Part shown: positions 53,638 through 61,820 of the stretch, piece by piece | Position numbering within the stretch: the stretch's first letter is position 1 | How the letters are laid out: every line of letters starts with the position of its first letter | Source of the DNA: Angelakisella massiliensis | GTDB lineage: Bacteria > Bacillota > Clostridia > Oscillospirales > Ruminococcaceae | NCBI RefSeq assembly: GCF_900104675.1 | Contig: NZ_LT629945.1 | Coordinates: forward strand, 191,001-255,000 | Direction of reading: 5' to 3' | Length of the DNA stretch: 64,000 bases | Translations under genes and position numbers: made by a program | The notes under the pieces: generated by a model | Told to the model about the DNA's origin: nothing | Database searches by the model: none | Seen by the model: the letters and a program-made list of their open reading frames with translations, nothing else

Positions 53638-54153
53638 TTGAGCTGTTTGAACATTGTGCTGGTGGAACCCCGCATTCCTCAAAACACCGGGAATGTGGCC
53701 CGCACCTGCGCCGCCACCGGAGCCCGTCTCCATCTGGTAGAGCCTCTGGGCTTTACGGTGGATTCCGCCAAGCTGAAACGGGCCGGTCTGGATTACTGGT
53801 CCTTTCTGGATATCACCTATTACCGCAACCTGGAGGATTTTTTCTCCAAAAACGCGGGGGGAACCTTTTTTTATTACACCACCAAGGCCCGGCAGGTATA
53901 CAGCGATGTTTCCTATCCTGACGGCTGCTTTTTGGTATTCGGCCGGGAGGATGCCGGACTTCCGGAGGAACTGCTGCTTCAGAATCCCCGCAGCTGTGTC
54001 CGCATACCCATGCGTCAGGGGCTGCGGAGTTTGAATCTTTCCAATTCTGTCGCCATTGGCGTTTATGAAACCTTACGTCAGTGGGCGTTTCCGGCACTGC
54101 AAAATCAGGGACAGCTTCATCAATATAAATGGGAGGAAAACTGCTTTGATTAA
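53638..54153 (+). CDS. trmL: tRNA (cytidine/uridine-34 2'-O)-methyltransferase TrmL
   Basis: 171-aa SPOUT methyltransferase modifying wobble position 34 of tRNA-Leu. Starts LNIVLVEPRIPQNTGNVARTCAATGARLHLVEPLGF and holds the trefoil-knot SAM motifs FGREDAGLPEELL and IPMRQGLRSLNLSNSVAIGVYETLRQ. The start codon is TTG at 53638 (GGAGG 8 nt upstream); another TTG nine bases later is possible. Confidence 0.94.
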   Translation: MSCLNIVLVEPRIPQNTGNVARTCAATGARLHLVEPLGFTVDSAKLKRAGLDYWSFLDITYYRNLEDFFSKNAGGTFFYYTTKARQVYSDVSYPDGCFLVFGREDAGLPEELLLQNPRSCVRIPMRQGLRSLNLSNSVAIGVYETLRQWAFPALQNQGQLHQYKWEENCFD

Positions 54154-55027
54154 GATCATCACCGATTCCGCTGCCGATATCCCTGCCAAAGAGCTGGCCG
54201 AGGGCCAGATTGAGATCATGTCCATCCCCATCACCGTAGACGGTGTCACCTATCGGGAAGGAAAGGACTTCACCAGCGAAGAATACTATCAGATGCTGGC
54301 AAAGGCCCGCAGTATTCCCGTTCACGCCCAGGTGACCATGCTGGAGTACAGCGAGGCCTTCCGCAAAGCCATCGAAGAGGGCTATAACAACATCATCTGC
54401 GTCACCATCACCGCCAAAGGTTCTGGTATGTATGACGCCGCCTGCCTGGCCAAAAAGGTCATTCTGGAGGAGCAGCCTGTACTGGCGGAGGAAGTGACCA
54501 TTGATGTCATCGACTCCAAGGGTTATACTTACGTTTACGGTCAGGCGGTAGTGGCTGCTGCCAAAGCTGTTAAGGAAGGAAAGAGCCGGCAGGAAGTGCT
54601 GGAGATTCTGCGGCAGCATCTGGAGGGGTATCAGGCTGTGGTGGGCCTGACCAATCTTTCCTATGCCAAGCACAGCGGACGCATCACCACTGTAGCGGCT
54701 TTTGTGGGGGAGGTCATGGGATTCCGTCCCATTCTGCGCCTGACAAATGGTGAACTGAAAACAGAAGCAAAGGTACGGGGCGACAGCAAGCTGATTGAAA
54801 GCCTGGCCCAGATCTTTATAAAGGAAGCCGCCAATGATGGACGTCCCTACTACATCATTTGCGCAGACTGTATGGACAACGCCCAGGAGCTGAAAAAGCA
54901 AATCAGCAAGGGCAGCCATATCAAATGCGGCGGTATCTATCGGATCGGCGGCGCGGTGACCACCAATGCCGGTCCTACCGTCTTTGGCGTCATCATCCCC
55001 AAAAATATTCCCGCCCAGCAGGATTGA
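54146..55027 (+). CDS. DegV family fatty-acid-binding protein
   Basis: 293-aa FakB/DegV protein holding a fatty acid for the FakA kinase. IKIITDSAADIPAKE at the N-terminus, TAKGSGMYDAACLAKK, and LTNLSYAKHSGRITTVAAFVGEVMGFRPIL are the lipid-binding family signatures. A TTG at 54146 with GGGAGG upstream is the preferred start; it overlaps trmL by 8 nt. Likely works with fakA at 47911. Confidence 0.93.
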   Translation: MIKIITDSAADIPAKELAEGQIEIMSIPITVDGVTYREGKDFTSEEYYQMLAKARSIPVHAQVTMLEYSEAFRKAIEEGYNNIICVTITAKGSGMYDAACLAKKVILEEQPVLAEEVTIDVIDSKGYTYVYGQAVVAAAKAVKEGKSRQEVLEILRQHLEGYQAVVGLTNLSYAKHSGRITTVAAFVGEVMGFRPILRLTNGELKTEAKVRGDSKLIESLAQIFIKEAANDGRPYYIICADCMDNAQELKKQISKGSHIKCGGIYRIGGAVTTNAGPTVFGVIIPKNIPAQQD

Positions 55028-55206
55028 GAAAGCGGCGTCAATGGGCTTTTCACCATTTTAGTGCACAGGCAGCATTCTGTCATGGAAAAACCACTGCCTT
55101 CATCTTTTCCAGCAGGCACCATGGCCCGCTCTGGCGGTGTGCGTTTTGCCCCGCCGGCAGAACGCTTTGCTTTTTTTCCAAAAATTCCATCAGCGTGTGA
55201 CAATGA

Positions 55207-55258
55207 AAAACACCGCCCCGCTACAGACTCGCTCGGTCTGTTTTTGGGGACGGTGTTT
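55207..55258. terminator. Terminator between degV and DUF6106-like gene
   Basis: AAACACCG-CCCC arm and GGGG-ACGGTGTTT arm enclosing an inner CAGAC/GTCTG hairpin; T-rich sequence follows. Usable by both convergent genes. Confidence 0.75.
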
Positions 55259-55284
55259 CTTCTTTCTTGTGATATGGGAGAAAC

Positions 55285-55794
55285 TCACCATTCAGTCTGA
55301 ACCTTGGATGGTGCACAGCGGCGAATGGCATCCACCATTCTTTGATCCGGCTCAAATATCACCCGGGTCAATCCATTTTCGCCTCTCAGCAGCAAAAACC
55401 AACGATTATCCGCGTTGGGAGCGGATGCCACATCCAGCACCCGGACACAGGCACGGGAAAGCTCGCTTTGATACCGGGGCGAAAGAGGGGCCATCAGCTC
55501 CAGCCGTTCCCGGAGATTTACTTCCAGGCGGTTTTTTCTGCGGCGCTGTCCATAAATGGCGTCTACTGTCAAATCCCCATTGGAAAGGGAATACTCATAC
55601 TCCATATTGGTCAGTACCCAAAGGTACCAACCACCTACCAGAGCCACAGCCGCAACCAAGGGCATCAGAAAGGCCCCCAGCGTTCCAGAGACAAAAATCA
55701 GCACCACTGCCGCCAAAGCGATCAGCGCCTTGATGCCCATTTCCTTTGGTCCCATTTTTCTGGCGACCAGGCGCTCTACAAATACATCATCCAT
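55285..55794 (-). CDS. DUF6106-like small membrane protein
   Basis: 169-aa protein, unknown function. N-terminal MDDVFVERLVARKMGPKEMG, two adjacent membrane helices (about 20-65: GIKALIALAAVVLIFVSG, AFLMPLVAAVALVGGWYLW), then a basic cytosolic domain (YSLSNGDLTVDAIYGQRRRKNRLEVNLRERLELMAPL). The family assignment is from memory of the MDDVFVERLV start. AGGAG lies 8 nt before ATG 55794. Confidence 0.75.
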   Translation of the reverse strand: MDDVFVERLVARKMGPKEMGIKALIALAAVVLIFVSGTLGAFLMPLVAAVALVGGWYLWVLTNMEYEYSLSNGDLTVDAIYGQRRRKNRLEVNLRERLELMAPLSPRYQSELSRACVRVLDVASAPNADNRWFLLLRGENGLTRVIFEPDQRMVDAIRRCAPSKVQTEW

Positions 55795-55969
55795 TTGAAG
55801 CACTCCTTTTTGATGGGATATCTTCCACCGCTGTCAGGGATGTATCTAGTGTAGCATGAACAAGCGCCCATTTCAAACAAATCCAAGATTGTTCATAAAT
55901 TCCTTGTATTTATGCAAACATTTTACCACACATTTCACAAAACCACTTTTTCTTTTCCGCTTTCCGCGC

Positions 55970-55975
55970 TATAAT
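55970..55975 (+). promoter_or_regulatory. -10 element of dppA-like gene
   Basis: TATAAT 63 nt before the ATG; the -35 region (TTTTTC) is weak. Confidence 0.45.
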
Positions 55976-56037
55976 GGAAAAGCATATTGATAAAATTTCC
56001 CTTTTGGGGGTAACGTTTGCATGAGGAGGTCTTTTTC

Positions 56038-56838
56038 ATGAAAGTTTTTATCAGCAGCGATATTGAGGGAACCACAGGTATTACCACCTGGGATGAAACA
56101 GAAAAAAACGCGCCCTCCTACGGCTATTTCGCCGCTCAAATGACCAAAGAGGTGAATGCGGTCTGCACCGGCGCACTGGAAGCCGGAGCGGATGCCATTC
56201 TCATCAAGGACGCTCATGACTCTGCCCGCAATCTGGACCCCTCCGCCCTGCCCCGTCAGGCGCGGGTGCTGCGGGGATGGACCGGAGATCTGCTGTGCAT
56301 GATGAGCGGTATTGACACCGACAGCTTTGACGCTGCTATCATGACCGGCTACCACAGCGCTGCGGGATGCCCCGGTAATCCCCTCTCCCACACCAATAAC
56401 CTGAAAAACGAGTGGGTAACGCTCAACGGCCAGCGGATGAGTGAATTTACCCTCAACGCCCTGATGGCCGGATACTTTCATGTGCCGGTGGTGCTGGTGA
56501 CCGGCGATGAAGCTCTGTGCCGGTATGCCAAGGGCTGGATTCCCGGTATTACCACTGTGGCTACCAACCGGGGCATCGGCGGGGCCTGTCTGGGCCGCCA
56601 TCCTCAGGAAGTGACGGAAGAAATGCGGGTAGCCGCCCGCAGAGCTCTTACCAGTGATTTCAGCCGCTGCCAGGTGCCTATGCCGGAGCATTTCAAGATG
56701 ACCATCCGCTTCCGGGAGCATCCTGTGGCCTACAGCCGCAGTTTTTACCCCGGCGCCACTCTCTCCGACGCCAAAGAAGTCTCCTTTGAAACCGACGATT
56801 TCATGGAGCTGCTGCGGTTTGCCCATTTTGTGCTGTAA
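56038..56838 (+). CDS. M55-family D-aminopeptidase (DppA-like)
   Basis: 266-aa zinc peptidase of the M55 family that cleaves D-Ala-containing di- or tripeptides. Zinc ligands fit the family: SSDIEG (Asp and Glu near residues 8-10), DAHDSARN (His about 60), TGYHSAAG (His about 104) and TGDEALC (Glu about 133). AGGAGG is 8 nt before the ATG. It is monocistronic; no dpp transporter genes follow, so peptidoglycan recycling is the likely use. Confidence 0.93.
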   Translation: MKVFISSDIEGTTGITTWDETEKNAPSYGYFAAQMTKEVNAVCTGALEAGADAILIKDAHDSARNLDPSALPRQARVLRGWTGDLLCMMSGIDTDSFDAAIMTGYHSAAGCPGNPLSHTNNLKNEWVTLNGQRMSEFTLNALMAGYFHVPVVLVTGDEALCRYAKGWIPGITTVATNRGIGGACLGRHPQEVTEEMRVAARRALTSDFSRCQVPMPEHFKMTIRFREHPVAYSRSFYPGATLSDAKEVSFETDDFMELLRFAHFVL

Positions 56839-57203
56839 GCAGACGGCGAGGGCTTTTGCTGTAGGATTGTAAAAGCTAATTCCCGTCTCGGGGCATTTTG
56901 GCTCTTGCCAAGGGGCTGATGCCATGAAAAACAAGGGTTCGTTCCCCCCGCTCACCATTCAAATCTCCATTTCTCCGCAGACCAAAGGGAACATATCTAT
57001 CCTACGATGAATCTGCCTGTTTTCTGCTTATGAAGCCATGGAGCACAATCACCAAATGGGAAACTGATGTTTTCCCTGTCTGCGGTCTTTTGATCCTGTT
57101 CAAACGCCCCCGGAAGTCAGTGCATCCATCATGACTTCCGGGGGCTGATCGTTTTATGCAGATAAACTTTTTCTTTTAAAAATGGACCGGAGTAAGCAGA
57201 ACA
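56839..57203. terminator. Gene-free stretch with hairpin 57106-57145
   Basis: Perfect 14-bp stem GCCCCCGGAAGTCA (57106-57119)/TGACTTCCGGGGGC (57132-57145), loop 12 nt, followed by CTGATCGTTTTATG on the plus strand. It lies after the VOC gene (minus strand) and 270 nt after dppA; no other feature was seen. Confidence 0.6.
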
Positions 57204-58034
57204 TCATTTTGCCTGAAAGCCTAAAAACAGTCCCAACTGCTCGCAAACATCCACCACCAAAATCTCTTTCTCCTTAATGGCATATCCGCAGTGATCGGTG
57301 AATTTTTTCAAAGCCTCCCAGTCGGAAACGGCAAAAACCAATCCGGCATAGTGGCTGCGGCGCCAATCCTGAGTGACCCCATAGCGGCTGCTCAACTCAT
57401 CATCGGTGCAAAACTCAATCTCGTCAATCAGGTGACCGCTGTCTGCCGCCGGCCGGAGAATCTCCTGAAGCTCCCCAAAGCCTTTGATGAAATCTCCTTT
57501 GCGCTGCTCATCGCCGCTGTTGACCACCAGCCGGGCAATGCGGAAGGCAGAGTTCTCATGCTGATAACGATGGGGCTGATAAATCAGATTTGGTGTGAGA
57601 TGTTCCGCCACACCCAACAAGGTGGAAGGAATGGGAGATTGACCCAGATTCAGCCAGCCAAAACGGGCCATACCTTTGTTTTCTCCATGATCCGCTGGTC
57701 TGGAGGCTTCCATTACCTGGGAGACCTCCTTACCTGCCTCTTGAAGCAACTGATGGGATTTTTGAATATTGCTGCTGCTGAGCACCACCGTATGAAGGGC
57801 GGAGGGGGAATGGAGATATACGCTTAAATAATCTCCGGGTTTGCTGCAAATACATTCCAGGTAAGAGTTGTCAAACATGAAATGGAGGTTGGTTGCGGCG
57901 GCTTCACCCTCCAGACCGGTTTCCATAGAAGAAACTTGCCCGTGGCGGAATCCCAGACGGCGGAAAATTTCCTCCACCGGCGTCAGATCTTTGCTCATAA
58001 TGCCTACATGGTCAATGACAGAAGCCTGTCTCAA
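57204..58034 (-). CDS. VOC/glyoxalase-like protein
   Basis: 276-aa protein with the glyoxalase-like fold in two halves: ASVIDHVGIMSKDLTPVEEIFRRLGF at the start and FRIARLVVNSGDEQRKGDFIKGFGELQEIL in the second half. Metal ligands cannot be confirmed by eye. It ends the MalY-APC-VOC operon (22 nt after the permease stop). Confidence 0.82.
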   Translation of the reverse strand: MRQASVIDHVGIMSKDLTPVEEIFRRLGFRHGQVSSMETGLEGEAAATNLHFMFDNSYLECICSKPGDYLSVYLHSPSALHTVVLSSSNIQKSHQLLQEAGKEVSQVMEASRPADHGENKGMARFGWLNLGQSPIPSTLLGVAEHLTPNLIYQPHRYQHENSAFRIARLVVNSGDEQRKGDFIKGFGELQEILRPAADSGHLIDEIEFCTDDELSSRYGVTQDWRRSHYAGLVFAVSDWEALKKFTDHCGYAIKEKEILVVDVCEQLGLFLGFQAK

Positions 58035-58055
58035 AGCACATCCTTCTTTCTTCTT

Positions 58056-59342
58056 TTACTGGGGAATGTATTTCTTTCTTGCCAGAACGTAGAGGAAGCA
58101 TACCACCAGCACTCCGCAGATAATGCCAAGCACCGTCATGCTGTAGCTCATAAAGTTATAAATGATCAGCGCTACAAACAATCCGGAGCAAACCAGTGTC
58201 AGCAGAGTCACCTTCCACTGCTCCTTGATGTAAAAACGGGATGCTTTCCACTGCTCGGGATATTTCTTGGGCAGGTTGATCAGCGCAAAGTTGGGGATCA
58301 GATAAAACAGCAGTGCCAGACCGGTACCGACTGTGGACAGCAGGCTGACATTGGCTCCCAGAAGAATGGGGACAATACCGATGATCCAGAAAATGGTCAG
58401 CAGCACATAAGGAGCGCCGAAGCGATTGACAGCAGCCACCTTCTTGGGGAACCAGCCGTCCTCCACGCCTTTGATCATGGTGTTGCAGTACCACATCAGG
58501 CTGCCGTTGATGGTGGTCATAATGGCCATCAAGCATCCGCCGATGATGAAGAACAGCATTCCCGCCTTATTGGAATAGATGACCTGGGCCGCAAAAGTCA
58601 GAGGCTGATTGGCCACCTGCTCATAAGGAAGCACGGAAGCTCCCGCGAAGCCTACCGCGGCAAAAAGCAGGGTGGCGATAGCGGTTACAGTCAGCGCCGC
58701 ATAAAGCAGTGTACGCTGAGGCTTTTCCACGTTTCCGCCGAATTCCAGCAGGGTCAGGCCGCCGCCCATGGAGAACATGAACATTGCCACCGCGGAAATC
58801 AGGCCGCCAAAACCATTGGGGAACAGCCGCTCCACTGTCAGTGCGTCGGGCATGGCTTTCATACATCCCAACACAGCGAAGGAACCCAGTGCCAGTACCA
58901 GCAGGATATTGAGGAATTTCTGCACCTTGGTGGCAGTCTGAACACCGAACAGATTAAAAATATAGAACAGTGTCACAATGCCCACCGCAATTGGTGTAGC
59001 AGGAGCGTTGGGAATAATGGACACCACATAGTTGGCAAAGGCCACACCAAAGAAGGCCATGATGATCCGACCGATAAAGAAGATCATCAAAAACATTCCA
59101 CCGGCCACAGGGCTGAGAAGCTCTTTGGAAACGGTATAGGAATAACTGGTTCTGGGGATGGTAACGCCTACGATAAGGGTGGGCAGCATGGAAAACATAA
59201 ACAGGATACCGGCCAGAATATAAGCCAGGCCAACACCGGTATCTGTGTGCCCAATTCCAAATCCGGTCAGTGTGATCACGCCGCTGCCGATGATAATGCC
59301 CAGTCCGATGGTCACAAGCTCGCGATAACCAAGTTTCTTCAT
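58056..59342 (-). CDS. APC superfamily amino acid permease
   Basis: 428-aa transporter with about 12 helices. The first helix carries the APC substrate motif GLGIIIGSGVITLTGFG, followed by SYSYTVSKELLSPVAGGMFLMI and the GGGLTLLEFGGNVEKPQRTLLYA segment. Between a C-S lyase-type gene and a VOC gene, so a sulfur amino acid or related compound is a plausible substrate; this is inference from context. Confidence 0.93.
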   Translation of the reverse strand: MKKLGYRELVTIGLGIIIGSGVITLTGFGIGHTDTGVGLAYILAGILFMFSMLPTLIVGVTIPRTSYSYTVSKELLSPVAGGMFLMIFFIGRIIMAFFGVAFANYVVSIIPNAPATPIAVGIVTLFYIFNLFGVQTATKVQKFLNILLVLALGSFAVLGCMKAMPDALTVERLFPNGFGGLISAVAMFMFSMGGGLTLLEFGGNVEKPQRTLLYAALTVTAIATLLFAAVGFAGASVLPYEQVANQPLTFAAQVIYSNKAGMLFFIIGGCLMAIMTTINGSLMWYCNTMIKGVEDGWFPKKVAAVNRFGAPYVLLTIFWIIGIVPILLGANVSLLSTVGTGLALLFYLIPNFALINLPKKYPEQWKASRFYIKEQWKVTLLTLVCSGLFVALIIYNFMSYSMTVLGIICGVLVVCFLYVLARKKYIPQ

Positions 59343-59368
59343 TTCTTCGTCCTCCCACAGATTTGATT

Positions 59369-60553
59369 TTATATCTCAGGATAGAGAGACCGTTTCATCT
59401 TTTCCAAACCCCGCAAAAGCACCCGTCTGGGACAAGCGAAATTGATTCTCTCAAATTCCTCTCCCGCCTGTCCGAAAATACTTCCGTGGTCCAGAGCGAT
59501 CTTTCCTACTTCTTCCAGCTGCTTCTTTCTCCATGCGCTGTCCGGCCTGTCGGCAAAGCGCAGCCATGCCAAATATGTACCCTGAGGACGCTGCCACTGG
59601 CAGCCAGGCATATTGGCGCTGATATACTCTTCCATGGCGTCCAGATTGCCTTCCAGATACCGCAGCAGCTGCTCCAGCCACTCCTCTCCCTGCTCATAAG
59701 CCGCCTGTGCCGCGGCGGCGCCAAAGGGATTGGGCAGGAGAATACCGTTGGCATGGAGTGTTTGACAAAAATCTTTCCTTATGGCATCATTTGGTATAAT
59801 GATATTGGAGGTTTGCAGCCCCGCTATATTGAAGGTTTTGCTGGGAGAACTGCATACGATGACATTGTCCAGATACTCCGTCATGGACAGCAGCGTGATA
59901 TGCTTGCTTTCGCCAAACACGATATCACAATGAATTTCATCCGCCACCACCAATACCTGGTGTTTGCGGCAGATCTCCATTACCGCCGTCAGCTCTTGCC
60001 GATTCCATACCCTTCCAACGGGGTTGTGAGGGCTGCATAAAAACATTATTTTGGCTTTGGGGTCCGCTGCCTGACGCTCCAGCGCTTCCAGGTCCATCTC
60101 ATAGCCAACAGGGGTGGAGCGCAGGGGTGCGTCTCCCATTTCCAGGCCATGGTCCCGGACCGCTTCCAAAAACGGATAATAAACCGGCGTTTGCAGCAGC
60201 AATTTGTCTCCGGGCCTGCATCGGCTCTGTATGATATAATTGAGGGCGGGAACGATGCCGTTGCTGTAGCAAATCCATTCCCTTTTTACTTCACATCCAA
60301 AGCGGCGGCGATACCAGCCGATCACGCTGTCATAATACGAGGAAGTAAAATCGCTGTATCCATAAATACCATGCTGGGCAACCTTTTCCACAGCTTCCCT
60401 CACGGGCTGTGGACAAAGAAAGTCCATATCCGCCACCCAGAAAGAATCCACATTTTCTCCGCTGAATCCACACCATTTCTCAATGAGCTGTGGATTCCAT
60501 TTGATACTTCCGCTTTCCTTTCTGGAAATTTCCTGGTCAAAATTCACTGACAA
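59369..60553 (-). CDS. MalY/PatB-type PLP C-S beta-lyase / aminotransferase
   Basis: 394-aa class I/II fold enzyme. PLP lysine in SSPSKTFNIAGLQTSN, with ADEIHCDIVF and NPVGRVW; the start KWNPQLIEKWCGFSGENVDSFWVADMDF is typical of MalY/PatB. It may cleave cystathionine or cysteine conjugates. First gene of a three-gene unit, reading away from a MarR gene with a shared palindromic control region. Confidence 0.92.
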   Translation of the reverse strand: MSVNFDQEISRKESGSIKWNPQLIEKWCGFSGENVDSFWVADMDFLCPQPVREAVEKVAQHGIYGYSDFTSSYYDSVIGWYRRRFGCEVKREWICYSNGIVPALNYIIQSRCRPGDKLLLQTPVYYPFLEAVRDHGLEMGDAPLRSTPVGYEMDLEALERQAADPKAKIMFLCSPHNPVGRVWNRQELTAVMEICRKHQVLVVADEIHCDIVFGESKHITLLSMTEYLDNVIVCSSPSKTFNIAGLQTSNIIIPNDAIRKDFCQTLHANGILLPNPFGAAAAQAAYEQGEEWLEQLLRYLEGNLDAMEEYISANMPGCQWQRPQGTYLAWLRFADRPDSAWRKKQLEEVGKIALDHGSIFGQAGEEFERINFACPRRVLLRGLEKMKRSLYPEI

Positions 60554-60600
60554 CCGGCATCCGCCCCTTTTGATGATATATTATTTTAAAGGCCCTTAAA

Positions 60601-60631
60601 GTTAATGTATTAAACAGTTTAATTGCTTAAC
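60601..60631. promoter_or_regulatory. Long palindromic operator between malY-like and marR genes
   Basis: Central TTAAAC-A-GTTTAA (60610-60622) within outer GTTAA (60601-60605) and TTAAC (60627-60631) arms: 12 of 15 pairs match around one centre. It lies between the two start codons and is a strong MarR operator candidate. Confidence 0.75.
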
Positions 60632-60663
60632 CATATACTAACTCTGTTTTTGCTTTTTTCAAT

Positions 60664-60687
60664 TGACAAATGCAAACATTTTCTGCA
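60664..60687 (+). promoter_or_regulatory. Likely marR promoter
   Basis: TTGACA (60664-60669) with a poorer -10 (AACAAT or CAATAT) about 18-20 bp further; 71 nt before the chosen ATG. Confidence 0.55.
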
Positions 60688-60734
60688 ACAATATTTGTAC
60701 ATTAACGACATTTCTTCCGGGGAGGATTTCATCT

Positions 60735-61205
60735 ATGACATCAAATGAGCGCTATGAAAAATTTTTGGAAATGATGCGTTTAATTATCCGCAGCAAAGAT
60801 TTGATCAACTGTTATGAAAATATTCCCCGTACCTACGGTTCACCGGATATTTTGTATCAGGGGGAATGTCATACCATTCAGGCCATCGGCGACGACCCGG
60901 AGATCAGTATCACTGAAATTGCCAAGCAGATGAACAAAACAAAAAGCGCCTCATCCCAATTGATTGACCGGCTGGTGCGGAAAGGATTTGTTCTAAAATC
61001 CCCTTCTCCCCATAACAACCGCAGCTGCGTGCTGAGTTTAACGCCCTTGGGAGAGCAGGTCTATCAGTTCCACAAAAAATTCGACAGCGAAAGCTATCAC
61101 TCCATTTTGGAGTCTCTTTCCCAGTTTTCTCTGGAAGACCTGGAAACTTTTATTCAAATCCAAACCGCTATCAATCAAAAGCTGGAAGAAAACACCCATC
61201 TCTGA
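60735..61205 (+). CDS. MarR family transcriptional regulator
   Basis: 156-aa winged-helix regulator: GECHTIQAIGDDPEISITEIAKQMNKTKSASSQLIDRLVRKGFVLKSPSPHNNRSCVLSLTPLGEQ is the MarR core (about residues 45-115). GGGGAGG is 9 nt before the chosen ATG; an upstream in-frame ATG lies inside the promoter and is rejected. Divergent from the malY-APC-VOC unit, which it probably controls. Confidence 0.92.
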   Translation: MTSNERYEKFLEMMRLIIRSKDLINCYENIPRTYGSPDILYQGECHTIQAIGDDPEISITEIAKQMNKTKSASSQLIDRLVRKGFVLKSPSPHNNRSCVLSLTPLGEQVYQFHKKFDSESYHSILESLSQFSLEDLETFIQIQTAINQKLEENTHL

Positions 61206-61216
61206 TACCGATATGC

Positions 61217-61260
61217 AAAAACTCCCCATGCCCGGATAAACCGGGCATGGGGAGTTTTTT
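61217..61260 (+). terminator. Terminator of marR
   Basis: Stem AAACTCCCCATGCCCGG / CCGGGCATGGGGAGTTT, loop ATAAA, then TTT; nearly identical to the hairpin at 61761-61803. Confidence 0.9.
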
Positions 61261-61704
61261 GAGTGTGCCGAACTTTTTCGGCACACTTCCAGGGGGACCC
61301 AGTCCCCCTGGATACGCCGCTTGGTTCCTGGCGAAACCAGCGGCGATACCCCCGGTTTCGCGCCCCTGTGGGCGCGGGTCGTGGTATAAAAATCAGGCGC
61401 ATGTCCCTCTGAGTGTGCCGAACCCTTCGACACACTTCCAGGGGGACCCAGTCCCCCTGGATACGCCGCTTGGTTCCTGATGAAACCAGCGGCGATACCC
61501 CCGGTTTCGCGCCCCGGTGGGCGCGGGTCGTGGTATAAAAATCAGGCGCATGTCCCTCTGAGTGTGCCGAACCCTTCGACACACTTCCAGGGGGACCCAG
61601 TCCCCCTGGATACGCCGCTTGGTTCCTGATGAAACCAGCGGCGATACCCCCGGTTTCGCGCCCCGGTGGGCGCGGGTCGTGGTATAAAAATCAGGCGCAT
61701 GTCC
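61261..61704. repeat. Three tandem 149-150 bp hairpin-rich repeat units
   Basis: Units begin at 61261, 61411 and 61560. Each carries four successive hairpins: GTGTGCCGAA-type/TTCGGCACAC, CCAGGGGGAC/GTCCCCCTGG, GCCGCTTGGTT/AACCAGCGGC and CGCGCCC/GGGCGCG, then the A-rich spacer GGTATAAAAATCAGGCGCATG. Units 2 and 3 are almost identical; unit 1 differs at a few bases, mostly compensated in the first stem. No protein with sense is coded: the frames that span it carry the repeat in all phases. Looks like an interspersed REP-like element or structured RNA. Confidence 0.9.
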
Positions 61705-61760
61705 TGATTTTTATGATTTTGAATTTGTCTGTACTCCAAAACAAATTTTTCCGCGGTCTA

Positions 61761-61803
61761 AAAAACTCCCCACACCCGGATAAACCGGGCACGGGGAGTT
61801 TTT
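61761..61803 (-). terminator. Terminator of alaS
   Basis: AACTCCCC...CCCGG-ATAAA-CCGGG...GGGGAGTT with a 3x3 internal mismatch (ACA opposite CAC); T-tract on the minus strand. Shares loop and outer stem with the marR terminator. Confidence 0.85.
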
Positions 61804-61820
61804 CTCTTTCACAGGAATTC

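Noticed and set aside
61261-61704. CRISPR-like array
   Set aside because: Units are about 150 bp, contiguous, with no unique spacers; there are no cas genes.
61038-61739. Overlapping minus-strand frames with repeated PRPAPTGARNRGYRRW-like peptides
   Set aside because: They come from the tandem DNA repeat being open in several phases; no ribosome sites and different phases give unrelated peptides.
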